Shown in pieces: positions 7,746 to 16,400 of a stretch of DNA of 27,134 bases (its first letter is position 1; every line of letters starts with the position of its first letter). Origin of the DNA: an uncultured Bacilli bacterium (lineage in GTDB: Bacteria; Bacillota_I; Bacilli_A; RF39; UBA660); contig CAKPSB010000010.1 in the NCBI GenBank assembly GCA_934183155.1, positions 1-27,134 of the forward strand. Direction: 5' to 3'. A program made the translations under genes and the position numbers. A model generated the notes under the pieces. It did not search any database. It worked only from the letters and a program-made list of their open reading frames with translations, and had not been told where the DNA came from.

Positions 7746-8181
7746 ATTTTCCATGTGATTTATTATTTTCTAAATTAATCTCATTTAGCTTCTTTTTGAG
7801 CTCTTTTTCAACAAGTCCAACTTTTTTTAATAAAGAAGCTATATATCTTTTATCTAAAAATTTAGAATATTTATTAATAATAATATTTTTATATCTAATA
7901 AGATCATCAATTACCAAAGCAAGCCCCTGCGAATCATCATCATCGTCATCAACAACCGAAAAAAGAAACGCTAAATAAGAATTTAATTTATGCTTAATTT
8001 TTCTTTTCAAAACCTTACTTATAAGTTCCGGCTTAACAAGAACAAGTTTACTAACCTCAACACCTTCATAAGGGACATTATTTTGTGGTTTAATTTTAAA
8101 ACCATGAAGATGATTATAATCAATATAACCATATACTATTTCATTATTATCCTTATTACAAATATAATATCTCTCATTCAT
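7738..8181 (-). CDS. Hypothetical protein after trmD, 147 residues
   Basis: No family is recognised. The start was set at ATG 8181 (MNERYYICNK), which overlaps trmD by 8 bp and has GGTGAT upstream; an in-frame ATG at 8193 is possible. The N-terminal part (about 1-60) looks like a small beta-rich domain. Then comes an acidic run of six Asp (about residues 77-82), encoded by GAT/GAC triplets. The C-terminal part is Lys-rich and helical. It is the last gene of an operon with trmH, rimM and trmD, where rplS (ribosomal L19) is usual in Bacillota. No link to ribosomes can be claimed from the sequence itself. Confidence 0.7.
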   Translation of the reverse strand: MNERYYICNKDNNEIVYGYIDYNHLHGFKIKPQNNVPYEGVEVSKLVLVKPELISKVLKRKIKHKLNSYLAFLFSVVDDDDDDSQGLALVIDDLIRYKNIIINKYSKFLDKRYIASLLKKVGLVEKELKKKLNEINLENNKSHGKSR

Positions 8182-8854
8182 GCATATCACCATTTTCCAA
8201 TAAATCAGGTCTTCTTATAGTTGTTTTTTTTAAGGCCGCTTCTTTTCTAAACTTTTCTATATTAGCATGATGTCCTGAAAGTAAAACATCCGGAACCTTC
8301 ATTCCCCTAAAATTAGCTGGTTTAGTATACACAGGATAATCCAACAAATTATTATTAAATGAATCATTTAAATGTGACTCTTTTTCAATAACTCCATCAA
8401 TTAAACGCACAACACTATCAGTAACAACCATACTAGCTAATTCTCCACCAGTTAAAACATAATCCCCAATACTAATTTCCATATCAGCTAAACTGCGTAT
8501 TCTCTCGTCAAATCCTTCATAATGGCCACAAATTAAAATAAGATGTTTTTTTCTAGATAAATCATAAGCAAATTTTTGCTTATATTGCTTTCCTTGAGGT
8601 GTCATTAATATAACTAAAGAATCATCAGTTTTAATATCATCAACCGCATCAAAAATAGGCTGAGGCATTAAAACCATTCCTCTACCACCACCATAACCAT
8701 AGTCATCCACTCTTTTGTGTACATCTGTACTATAACTCCTAATATCATGAATTTGAATATCAACAAGTCCTTTTTCCCTAGCCCTTTTAATAATTGAAGT
8801 ATTTAAAAAGCCATCAAACATTGAAGGAAAAATTGTTAAAATATCAATTTTCAT
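8174..8854 (-). CDS. trmD: tRNA (guanine-37-N1)-methyltransferase TrmD
   Basis: This 226-residue SPOUT knot enzyme methylates G37 next to the anticodon with S-adenosylmethionine, preventing +1 frameshifts. Seen are the N-terminal MKIDILTIFPSMF, the glycine-rich YGYGGGRGMVL (about 54-64), the knot motifs LICGHYEGFDERI (about 110) and IGDYVLTGGELA (about 131-142), and a C-terminal RPDLL. ATG 8854 was chosen over TTG 8857; AAAGG lies 8 bp upstream. It overlaps rimM by 11 bp, as in many Bacillota. Confidence 0.96.
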   Translation of the reverse strand: MKIDILTIFPSMFDGFLNTSIIKRAREKGLVDIQIHDIRSYSTDVHKRVDDYGYGGGRGMVLMPQPIFDAVDDIKTDDSLVILMTPQGKQYKQKFAYDLSRKKHLILICGHYEGFDERIRSLADMEISIGDYVLTGGELASMVVTDSVVRLIDGVIEKESHLNDSFNNNLLDYPVYTKPANFRGMKVPDVLLSGHHANIEKFRKEAALKKTTIRRPDLLENGDMHE

Positions 8855-9317
8855 CAATAAGACCTTTTATAGCATTTATATAAATGCCCCTTTCATTAAT
8901 ATCTTTCACAAATTCTGAAACATTAGGAATTAAATATTTTTTTACACCTTGAACCACAAAAAGTTCTTGACCATTATTATTAACAACCTCTTTTAAAGTC
9001 CCTATAACTTCATCATCAACATAAACATTCCTCCCATATAACTCTTCATTAACAATTCCAGGAAAAACATAATCATCCTTTAAAATATAAACCTTACAAC
9101 CTTTGAATTTCAAAACATCATTAATATCTTCATACCCGTCAAATTTAACCATATTATAACCTTTATGTACACGATGAGAAACAATCATAAGCTTTTCATC
9201 ATTTATATATATAAAATTATTTTTTTGAAAAACTATATCTTTATATTTAAAAAGTGAGTTGATTCGTACCTCCCCTTTAATACCATGAGTATTAACTAAA
9301 TCACCAATATAAAGCAC
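8844..9317 (-). CDS. rimM: Ribosome maturation factor RimM
   Basis: This factor helps assemble the 30S head around S19. The N-terminal RimM barrel begins YIGDLVNTHGIKGEVRI (residues 3-19), and the C-terminal PRC-barrel-like domain starts at about residue 90. Start: GTG 9317 has GAGGTGA five bases upstream and gives 157 residues. GTG 9326, which overlaps the upstream stop, would add three residues but has no ribosome site. It lies between the TrmH-family gene and trmD in one operon. Confidence 0.93.
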   Translation of the reverse strand: MLYIGDLVNTHGIKGEVRINSLFKYKDIVFQKNNFIYINDEKLMIVSHRVHKGYNMVKFDGYEDINDVLKFKGCKVYILKDDYVFPGIVNEELYGRNVYVDDEVIGTLKEVVNNNGQELFVVQGVKKYLIPNVSEFVKDINERGIYINAIKGLIDEN

Positions 9318-9322
9318 ATCAA

Positions 9323-10045
9323 TCACCTCACAAATTCATACAAAATAATACTTGTAGCAACACCAACATTTAAACTTTCACAATTTTTATTCATCGGAAT
9401 ATATATATATTCATCGCATAACTTTAAAAGTTCATCAGAAACGCCACTGCCTTCATTTCCCATTATTATAGCAAACTTATCATTTTTTTCAATAGTTTTT
9501 AAATTAGTTCCACCAGTAACTTTTGTTCCATAAATTGGCATTTTACCTTTAATACTATTTAAAAACAAATCTAAATCATACTTTACAATATTTACATTAA
9601 AAATCATTCCTTGTGATGCCCTTACAACCTTTTCACTAAAAGGATCAGCACACTTTTCATTTATAACAATAGTATCAACATTAAAAGCAACACTACTTCT
9701 AATAATTGTCCCCATATTACCAGGATCCTGCACACCATCTAAAATTAAAATTTTATCTCCTTTTAATTCCATTTTTTTTAATTCACAAACCCCAATAATA
9801 CCCGTAGGACTATCTACACTACTTAAATATTTCAAAACGCTTTTACTAATATAATTAGTAGAAACATCTAAAGAAAAATCTTGATCCTCTGTAATTAATA
9901 ATTCTTTCAAATAACCGGCCTTATATGCTTCAAGCGTTAAATGCCTACCTTCAACTAAAAATAAATTAGCCTTTTCCCTTTCTTTCTTTGTCTTCAACTT
10001 AGAAAGATTTTTAATCTTTAAATTAGTTACCGATGTATACAACAT
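9323..10045 (-). CDS. TrmH/SpoU-family RNA 2'-O-methyltransferase
   Basis: This 240-residue protein is probably a 23S rRNA ribose methylase of the YsgA/RlmB type. It has an N-terminal substrate-binding domain (about 1-90; REKANLFLVEGRHLTLEA). The SPOUT domain carries the three SpoU motifs: LDGVQDPGNMGTIIRSS (about 104-120), IMGNEGSGVSDELL (about 193-206) and SLNVGVATSIILYE (about 223-236). Its ribosome site AGGTGAT overlaps the pseudopilin stop. The exact target nucleotide cannot be read from the sequence. A second family member is at 24619-25296. Confidence 0.9.
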   Translation of the reverse strand: MLYTSVTNLKIKNLSKLKTKKEREKANLFLVEGRHLTLEAYKAGYLKELLITEDQDFSLDVSTNYISKSVLKYLSSVDSPTGIIGVCELKKMELKGDKILILDGVQDPGNMGTIIRSSVAFNVDTIVINEKCADPFSEKVVRASQGMIFNVNIVKYDLDLFLNSIKGKMPIYGTKVTGGTNLKTIEKNDKFAIIMGNEGSGVSDELLKLCDEYIYIPMNKNCESLNVGVATSIILYEFVR

Positions 10046-10053
10046 AAAATCAC

Positions 10054-10425
10054 CTAATTCTCATCCTGTGTAGTATCATATTTATAAGAAAATTTACCAT
10101 TAGCAAATGAAATACTAACTTCATTTTCTAAATTAAAATTTTGATCATTTTTAGGATTTTTAATATTTCCAGAAGGCAAATATCCACCTTTTTGAAGTTC
10201 CTCTAAAGTAACAGAACACTTTCGCTTATCACAATCTGACATAATATAAACATTAGCCCCAACATAATTTTTTGCAGCTCTTTCAAAAGAAATAATCTGA
10301 TCATTATAAGCCGTTTCTGTGCTTTCAACAATCGACCTTTGAACAAGTGGAACCGTAATCGTCGCAATAATTCCCAAAATAACAATTACCCCCAAAAGTT
10401 CAACCAAAGTAAAACCTTTTTTCAT
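10054..10425 (-). CDS. Type IV pseudopilin (prepilin-like)
   Basis: This 123-residue secreted pilin-like protein starts MKKGFTLVELLGVIVILGII, a class III prepilin signal cleaved after Gly4, with Glu5 of the mature protein. A single N-terminal helix anchors it in the membrane or fibre core. The globular part (about 40-123) has a Cys pair (CDKRKC) that may form a disulphide. The leader is nearly identical to that of the large pseudopilin at 1-2075, so the same prepilin peptidase and fibre are likely. It is unusually the first gene of an RNA-modification operon (trmH-rimM-trmD). Confidence 0.9.
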   Translation of the reverse strand: MKKGFTLVELLGVIVILGIIATITVPLVQRSIVESTETAYNDQIISFERAAKNYVGANVYIMSDCDKRKCSVTLEELQKGGYLPSGNIKNPKNDQNFNLENEVSISFANGKFSYKYDTTQDEN

Positions 10426-10441
10426 TCAATCACCCAATAAA

Positions 10442-10470
10442 ATTATAAAATAAGCAATATTTTTAGTCAA
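10442..10470 (-). promoter_or_regulatory. Sigma-A-type promoter of the pseudopilin-trmH-rimM-trmD operon
   Basis: On the minus strand, -35 TTGACT (10470-10465) and -10 TATAAT (10447-10442) are 17 bp apart, 16 bp before the start codon. Hexamers and spacing are identical to those of the other pseudopilin promoter at 2093-2121. Confidence 0.8.
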
Positions 10471-10472
10471 GA

Positions 10473-12005
10473 TTAAATACACTTTACAATAGCTAAATGT
10501 CTCTCTTTTAATTTTTCTAATTTATTTTTAATATTACTAACATCATAATCACTTTTAGCTAACTTACTTAAACACTCATTTATCTTATTAAAATACATCT
10601 CATCACCTAAAGCATACTTATCAATATAAATATAAATAAGTTCCTCTAACGCCTCAACAATGCCACCATTAGATGCAATTTCAAAATATTTAATTGCCAA
10701 AGAAAGATCTTTCTCTACACAAGCCGCAACACAACCATCTAAATAAAAATACTTTGCCAAATTAAAATATGCCCAATAATTAAGTAAACTAATAGGTACA
10801 TCTATAGCCAAACTATAATATTCAAATGCCTTTCTATAATTTTTATCTACATATAAACCCTTTCTATAAAATTCACCAATTTTATTAGAAGACCAGCTTT
10901 CACCTTTTAAAGCCCCAAATTGATAGCATTCAAAAGCTTCCTTCAAAAGTCCTTTTTTTTCATATATTTTGCCTAAATTATTATAAGCATACACATAATC
11001 AGATGCCATAGCTTTTTTAAAATATAAAATTGCCTTCTCTTCACTTTTATCTTCTCCAGGAATATATCCATTTAAATAAGCTATCCCAAGTGTATTAATC
11101 GCCGCAACACTACCAACATTTTCAGCTTGAAGTAAATAATTATACGCTTCTTTTTTATCTTCCAAAGATAAATTCCCAATTTTTCTTTGATAAAACATTT
11201 GAGCAATTAACCAGCACGACCTAGGGTGATTTTTTGAAGCAGCTATCTTCAAATATTCATACGCCTTAACATACCTTGGATAACCTGCCATCGTTCCCTT
11301 ATATTCCATCTCACCCATTTCAAAACAAGCATAAGGATTTTTCTCATTAGAAAGCATTTTTAAAGAATGTGTATAATTAATTCCATCTTGCATCTGCAAT
11401 TTCAAAAATTTTTCAAGTTCTATAACCGAAATATTAGTTTTATTAAGAATTCCTTCAATGATTTCCTTTTGCGAATTTTCCGTATATACTGGTTGTTTTT
11501 TTTCTAAAACAATATAAATCAAAAAATTGCATAAAACATCATATAATCTGCCACCTTCAATCATAGAACATATTTTTTTAGTAAATTCATCACTAACCGT
11601 TTTATCATTTTTAGCTAAATTATAAAGTTCTAAAACAAGCTTATTAAACAAAACATGCCTATTAACTTTTAAATATAAATCAGAAAAAGACAAATTATTA
11701 TAAATTTCCCCATCCAAAATTGACATAAGACCCATTATAATATTACTAAATACCTCAGGATTCTTCTCATAACTTTTCTTATAGACAACATATTTTTCTC
11801 TAAAATTAACTCCAATTGACCTATATCCAATACAATAATTATTAATAGTAGAATCACTAACATCTGATGTATCAAATAAAACATAAAAAATTTCAGTTTG
11901 ATTCGCAAAACCTTTATTTTTCGAAAGTTCTTTAACAATTCGGCAAAAATTACCTAAAGAAAGTTCCCTTTGATTATTATTCATTTTAATAAAATTTTTT
12001 TTCAT
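10473..12005 (-). CDS. Sel1-like repeat protein
   Basis: This 510-residue protein's C-terminal two thirds (about 215-480) is a solenoid of Sel1/TPR-like alpha-alpha repeats of 35-40 residues (patterns such as AYEYLKIAASKNHPRSCWLIA, ALKGESWSSNKIGEFY and KAFEYYSLAI). Such repeats serve as protein-protein scaffolds. The N-terminal part (about 1-200) is a separate helical domain I do not recognise. No signal peptide or membrane segment is seen, so a cytoplasmic location is inferred. The start is uncertain: ATG 12005 and ATG 11984 both lack a good ribosome site. Partners are unknown. Confidence 0.8.
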   Translation of the reverse strand: MKKNFIKMNNNQRELSLGNFCRIVKELSKNKGFANQTEIFYVLFDTSDVSDSTINNYCIGYRSIGVNFREKYVVYKKSYEKNPEVFSNIIMGLMSILDGEIYNNLSFSDLYLKVNRHVLFNKLVLELYNLAKNDKTVSDEFTKKICSMIEGGRLYDVLCNFLIYIVLEKKQPVYTENSQKEIIEGILNKTNISVIELEKFLKLQMQDGINYTHSLKMLSNEKNPYACFEMGEMEYKGTMAGYPRYVKAYEYLKIAASKNHPRSCWLIAQMFYQRKIGNLSLEDKKEAYNYLLQAENVGSVAAINTLGIAYLNGYIPGEDKSEEKAILYFKKAMASDYVYAYNNLGKIYEKKGLLKEAFECYQFGALKGESWSSNKIGEFYRKGLYVDKNYRKAFEYYSLAIDVPISLLNYWAYFNLAKYFYLDGCVAACVEKDLSLAIKYFEIASNGGIVEALEELIYIYIDKYALGDEMYFNKINECLSKLAKSDYDVSNIKNKLEKLKERHLAIVKCI

Positions 12006-12021
12006 TTTTCATCACAAAACA

Positions 12022-12042
12022 ATTATACCACATTGTGGATAA
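12022..12042. promoter_or_regulatory. Palindrome, -10 and DnaA-box-like site before the Sel1 gene
   Basis: On the minus strand a perfect -10 TATAAT (12027-12022) preceded by TGG (extended -10) abuts a palindrome CCACA-T-TGTGG (12028-12038). The palindrome overlaps TGTGGATAA (12034-12042), a perfect 9-mer DnaA box on the plus strand. A degenerate copy, CGTGGATTA, is at 12064-12072. The position would allow control of this promoter. Function is inferred only. Confidence 0.45.
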
Positions 12043-12128
12043 AATGAGTATTTAAATTCAAAACGTGGATTACTCGAAATAGGTATTTTTTATTCATTTG
12101 CTTATACTGTTAATAGGAGGAAAAAAAT

Positions 12129-13364
12129 ATGAAAAAAATTTGGAAAAATTATAAAACAATGATTATTCTTGTTTTATCAATGATTATTGGTGCTATATGT
12201 GGACTTATATTTAAAGAAAAAGCCGCAATTGTTAAACCATTTGGTGACTTATTTTTAAATTTAATGTTTGTTATTATTGCTCCATTAATCTTCTTAACCA
12301 TTACTTTAGCAGTTGCTAAAATCAAGCAACCAAAAAGATTGGGAAAAATTATGAAATGGACCGTAATCGTCTTTGTTACAACATCCATTATTACCGTTTT
12401 ACTTGGATTTTTATTCATTAAAAACATAAACCTAGTAGACAAAGGAGATAATCAAGCAATCAGAGAAATGTTTGATGGTCAAGCTAAAACAAACACAAAA
12501 TTAAACATTTTAGAAAGTACCGTTAACTTAATTAGTGTTAATGATTTTACAGAACTACTTTCAAAAAATAATATTGTTGCCATTGTTATCTTTGGCCTAC
12601 TATTTGGCTTTGCCATGAGAATGAGTGGCAAAAAATCTGAACCACTTTTAGAAGTTCTTCAATCAGCCCATAGTGTAGTTTTTAATTTTATTAAATTAAC
12701 AATGTACTATGCCCCTATTGGAATAGGTTGTTACTTCGCATCATATGTTGGTGAATTTGGTTCATCAATTGCCATAGGATTCTTCAAAACATTTGTACTA
12801 TATTCATTAATTGCTTTAGGATATTATACTATTATATATAGCCTATATGCCTTTATTGCCGGAGGAAAAAAAGGATTAAAAGCTTGGTGGAAAAATATAC
12901 TACCATCAACCTTTACTGCATTAGCAACCTGCTCATCAGCTGCCTGCATACCAGTAAACATTGATAGTGCCAAAAAAATGAACATTTCTGAAGATGTTTG
13001 TGAAACAACCATCTCCCTTGCTACAAACCTACACCAAGATGGATCAGTTATAGGTAGTATTTTTAAAATAATGTTTCTAGTTTGTCTATTTGGAACAGAC
13101 TTATCTGATCCTTCAATTATGTTTCAAGCAATATTTACAGCTTTAATAGCTTCAATGTTAATAAGTGCTGTACCTATTGGTGGTGGAACTGTTAGTGAGA
13201 TGATGATTATAACTATGATGGGATTCCCAGTAGCCGCTCTTCCAGTATTAACAATGGTAGCTACCGTTATTGACGCTCCAGCAACTGTACTAAATGCCGT
13301 TGGTGATACCAACTGTGCCCTACTAGTATCAAGAGCTGTTGACGGTAAAGACTGGGCAAAATAA
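12129..13364 (+). CDS. Dicarboxylate/amino-acid:cation symporter (DAACS family)
   Basis: This 411-residue membrane carrier, the first plus-strand gene, would import dicarboxylates, glutamate/aspartate or neutral amino acids with Na+ or H+. It has about eight transmembrane helices. The first re-entrant-loop Ser motif is ATCSSAACIP (about 258-267). The usual NMDG of helix 7 is replaced by NLHQDGS (about 298-304), and the helix 8 substrate region has DAPATVLNAVGDT (about 380-392). The altered NMDG marks a divergent subfamily, so substrate cannot be predicted. The start has AGGAGG (12115-12120) 8 bp upstream and a -10 TATACT at 12103-12108 with no clear -35. It ends at a strong terminator. Confidence 0.88.
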   Translation: MKKIWKNYKTMIILVLSMIIGAICGLIFKEKAAIVKPFGDLFLNLMFVIIAPLIFLTITLAVAKIKQPKRLGKIMKWTVIVFVTTSIITVLLGFLFIKNINLVDKGDNQAIREMFDGQAKTNTKLNILESTVNLISVNDFTELLSKNNIVAIVIFGLLFGFAMRMSGKKSEPLLEVLQSAHSVVFNFIKLTMYYAPIGIGCYFASYVGEFGSSIAIGFFKTFVLYSLIALGYYTIIYSLYAFIAGGKKGLKAWWKNILPSTFTALATCSSAACIPVNIDSAKKMNISEDVCETTISLATNLHQDGSVIGSIFKIMFLVCLFGTDLSDPSIMFQAIFTALIASMLISAVPIGGGTVSEMMIITMMGFPVAALPVLTMVATVIDAPATVLNAVGDTNCALLVSRAVDGKDWAK

Positions 13365-13394
13365 AATAATTCTAACAATAACTTAATAACATAA

Positions 13395-13425
13395 AAGTAA
13401 GCACAAAAAAGTGCTTACTTTTTTT
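13395..13425. terminator. Bidirectional intrinsic terminator between symporter and ftsW
   Basis: A perfect 10-bp stem AAGTAAGCAC/GTGCTTACTT with a 6-nt loop is followed by a T run on the plus strand. The loop and flanking AT tracts also allow termination of the converging minus-strand mraY-ftsW transcript. Confidence 0.9.
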
Positions 13426-13451
13426 ATAAAATAATTATAACTTTTATAAAT

Positions 13452-14516
13452 TTAATTACTATATCTACTAATATTTAAAACAATTCCCATACTTACCATA
13501 CTAACTAAAAGAGATGACCCTCCATAAGACAAAAATGGTAAAGTAACCCCAGTTACTGGAATCAAGCCTATTACCACACTTAAATTTAACACAGACTGAA
13601 ATGCCATCATAAAAATAATCCCATATGATAAATATTTTCCAAATAAATCATTGCAATTTAAAGCAATTTTAATAGATTTATAAATTATAAAGCAAAAAAG
13701 CCCTGAAACAATCAAAACCCCCATAAATCCAAACTCTTCACTAATTATTGAAAAAATAAAATCAGTTTGTGGTTCCGGCAAATAAAAATGTTTTTGTCTA
13801 GAATTGCCAAATCCAAACCCAAACAATCCTCCAGGACCAATCGCATACAAAGATTGAATAATTTGAAATCCACTACCAAGCGGATCAGACCAAGGATTTA
13901 AAAAAGATAAAATTCTCTTTAATCTATAAGGTGCCGCTAATATAAGACCAGCTATTCCAATAAAAGATAAAAAACCAATTTTCCAAAAAAAGCCTAATGA
14001 AGCACCACCAACAAAAAGTAATCCAATAACCCCCATCACCAAAATTACCCCTGTTCCAAAATCAGGTTGAAGCATAATTAAAAAAAACACAATTAACGTT
14101 ATAAACAAAATAGGAAAAATATTTTTTTTAACACTATTATTACACAAGTATTTACTTGTAAAAATAATCATAGCCAATTTCATAAACTCACTTGGTTGAA
14201 TGCCAAAAGACCCAAATCCAAACCAACTTTTACTACCATTACGTTCACTACCAACAAATAAAACTAAAATCATTAAGAAAAAACAAACCCAAAAAATCTT
14301 ATTCGCATACTTATAATAATTATGATAGTCATATCTACTTACAATATACATTATAATAATACCTAAAAAGAAAAATATCATTTGATTTTTAACATATTTA
14401 AAAGCATCACCAAATTTATATTCTGCCCAAATACTAGAAGAAGAATAAATCATTAATAATCCAAACAAAGACAAAATAATTACACCTAAAAATAAACTAG
14501 TATTTATTTTTTTCAT
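13452..14516 (-). CDS. ftsW: Peptidoglycan glycosyltransferase of the FtsW/SpoVE (SEDS) family
   Basis: This SEDS-family integral membrane protein of 354 residues polymerises lipid II with a partner class B PBP. About ten transmembrane helices are seen, with family motifs QPDFGTG (about 185), LPEPQTDFIFSIISEEFGF (about 263-281) and a GVTLPFLSYGGSS signature near the C-terminus. ATG 14516 was chosen: it overlaps the mraY stop as ATGA, while longer in-frame starts lie well inside mraY. The expected partner PBP is the split gene just upstream. FtsW and SpoVE cannot be separated by sequence here. Confidence 0.93.
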   Translation of the reverse strand: MKKINTSLFLGVIILSLFGLLMIYSSSSIWAEYKFGDAFKYVKNQMIFFFLGIIIMYIVSRYDYHNYYKYANKIFWVCFFLMILVLFVGSERNGSKSWFGFGSFGIQPSEFMKLAMIIFTSKYLCNNSVKKNIFPILFITLIVFFLIMLQPDFGTGVILVMGVIGLLFVGGASLGFFWKIGFLSFIGIAGLILAAPYRLKRILSFLNPWSDPLGSGFQIIQSLYAIGPGGLFGFGFGNSRQKHFYLPEPQTDFIFSIISEEFGFMGVLIVSGLFCFIIYKSIKIALNCNDLFGKYLSYGIIFMMAFQSVLNLSVVIGLIPVTGVTLPFLSYGGSSLLVSMVSMGIVLNISRYSN

Positions 14517-15499
14517 AAGACAACTCCATATATCAAAGAAAATAAAGCAAAAATCAAACCAATAAGCCAAAACATTTTAACAATCTTTGTTTCCTTCCAA
14601 CCTAATTTTTCAAAATGATGATGCAGTGGAGCCATCAAAAACACCCGCTTTCCAGTTAATTTAAAATACAAAATCTGAATAATACAACTAAGCGTTTCTA
14701 AAACAAAAACAAATCCAATAAAAACAAATAACACCTCATGCCTAGTCAATATCGCATAAGCTCCCATAGTCGCTCCCAAAGAAAGAGAACCAGTATCTCC
14801 CATAAAAACTTTAGCCGGATTAATGTTAAAAACTAAAAAACCCATAATACATCCAGCTAATATAAATGCGAATAGCCCAATATCATCATATCCTTCAAGC
14901 CAACCAGTACTTAAAGAAATAATTCCAAAAGTTATAAAACTAATTACCGAAAGACCACCAGCTAAACCATCTAAACCATCAGTTAAATTAACAGCATTAC
15001 TACTAGCCGTTAAAACAAACAAAATAAATACACCATAAAGCCAACCTATATTTAATTTAAAATTTATACTATGTATCCAAAGAAGTGGTTCATTACCAGA
15101 TTTCATAAACAAATAAAAGAAAACTATCGCGACTACTATCTGCATAATAAATTTTTGTGATTTAGTAAGTCCTTTATTATTATGATTTTTAATAATCAAA
15201 TAATCATCAATAAACCCTATTAAAAAATAACCTATAAATGTAAAAATAATTATTAAAAGAGAATATGTACAAGAAACTTTCTTTAAAAAAATTAAACAAC
15301 TTATAATAAATAAAGCCGGCAAAATAAATATAAGACCACCCATTGTTGGCGTTCCCTGCTTACTCCTATGGGACTTTTCCAAATATACACTTAATGTTTG
15401 CCCAGCATGCATTTTTTTTAAAAAATAAAGTATTATAACACCCGAAACAGCAGATAAAATAAAACCAATAGTTATAGCTATAATAACCTTTAAAACCAT
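14513..15499 (-). CDS. mraY: Phospho-N-acetylmuramoyl-pentapeptide transferase MraY
   Basis: This 328-residue membrane enzyme makes lipid I from UDP-MurNAc-pentapeptide and undecaprenyl phosphate, an essential step. Ten hydrophobic helices are seen. Conserved motifs are SKQGTPTMGGLIF (about 47-59), the Mg-binding NLTDGLDGLAGG (about 171-182), FMGDTGSLSLG (about 232-242) and APLHHHFEKLGWKE (about 291-304). AGGGGGA precedes the start. It lies 9 bp downstream of the PBP 3' fragment, so normally one transcript covers pbp-mraY-ftsW. The insertion upstream changes how it is transcribed. Confidence 0.96.
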   Translation of the reverse strand: MVLKVIIAITIGFILSAVSGVIILYFLKKMHAGQTLSVYLEKSHRSKQGTPTMGGLIFILPALFIISCLIFLKKVSCTYSLLIIIFTFIGYFLIGFIDDYLIIKNHNNKGLTKSQKFIMQIVVAIVFFYLFMKSGNEPLLWIHSINFKLNIGWLYGVFILFVLTASSNAVNLTDGLDGLAGGLSVISFITFGIISLSTGWLEGYDDIGLFAFILAGCIMGFLVFNINPAKVFMGDTGSLSLGATMGAYAILTRHEVLFVFIGFVFVLETLSCIIQILYFKLTGKRVFLMAPLHHHFEKLGWKETKIVKMFWLIGLIFALFSLIYGVVL

Positions 15500-15508
15500 A
15501 AAATCCCC

Positions 15509-16365
15509 CTAACTAGTAAATATTCGTACTGTTTTACCCTCGTCTAATTTTACTCCTGCACTAGGTGCTTGATAAATAACTCGATTACCACTACCACTAA
15601 CCTCAACCTTAAACCCATTTAATTTTTTTTTAGCTTCATTAATATCTTTACCAACTACATTTGAAACTTTCTTATTTTTAGGATCAGGCCATTTATATTT
15701 TTTTTCTTTTCCTCCATTAGATTGTGGTATATTTAAAGCCTTTATGGCATCTTTCAAAACAGCCTTACTAAGAGGTCCTACAGTAGTTCCACCATATTGA
15801 ACAGTCCCTTTAGGATTATCAATTGCAATATAAACAACAACCCTTGGATTATCAGCAGGTAAAAAGCCAATAAAAGATAAAATATAATTATTAGATAAAT
15901 ATCTGCCATTTTCAACCTTTTGAGCTGTACCCGTTTTTCCACCAACCCTGTATCCATCAATATAAGAAGTTCTACCACTACCATTCGCTACTACACTTTC
16001 TAAAGCATCTCTAACCTTCTCACTTGTCTTCTCACTTATAACTTGTCTTACCTTTGTTGGCTTATTTTCTTTAATAACCGTATTAGTTTCTGGTTCATTA
16101 ACACTCTTAACTATATAAGGTTTATATAAAACACCTCCATTAATCGCCGCCGAAACAGCCGTAACTTGTTGTATTGGTGTTACTGAAACCCCTTGACCAA
16201 AAGCCGTTGTCGCTAATTCAACCGGTCCAACTTTGTTCCTATTAAACAAAATACCACTTGCTTCACCATTTAAATCAACACCCGTTTTTCTTCCAAAGCC
16301 AAATTTTTCAATATAATCAAACAACTTATTTTTTCCTAATTTTTGTCCTAACACTACAAAACCCG
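15509..16365 (-). pseudogene. Class B penicillin-binding protein, 3' part of a gene split by insertion
   Basis: These 285 codons resume the transpeptidase domain straight after the SxN motif, starting PGFVVLGQKLG. They contain the KTG triad (GGKTGT, residues 493-495 of the joined protein) and end in one PASTA domain (582-634). The fragment lacks the membrane anchor and the catalytic Ser, so it cannot be active alone. The in-frame TTG at 16381 that could open it has no ribosome site. Joined at the 6-bp core to the 5' part (20566-21645) it gives a continuous 634-residue protein. 'Pseudogene' here means interrupted, with both halves intact and free of extra stops. Confidence 0.92.
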
Positions 16366-16390
16366 GATTGCTTTGTGTCAATACACGAAC
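16366..16390. other. Left attachment site: core plus element arm
   Basis: Core GATTGC (16366-16371) is followed by a 19-bp element arm (16372-16390) that ends 10 bp before the recombinase stop codon. The arm matches the reverse complement of the right arm at 14 of 19 positions. Host sequence lies at 16365 and below. Confidence 0.8.
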
Positions 16391-16400
16391 ACTTTAAAGC

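Noticed and set aside
12022..12072. DnaA box cluster as replication origin
   Set aside because: Only one perfect box, no AT-unwinding array and no dnaA, dnaN or gyrB nearby.
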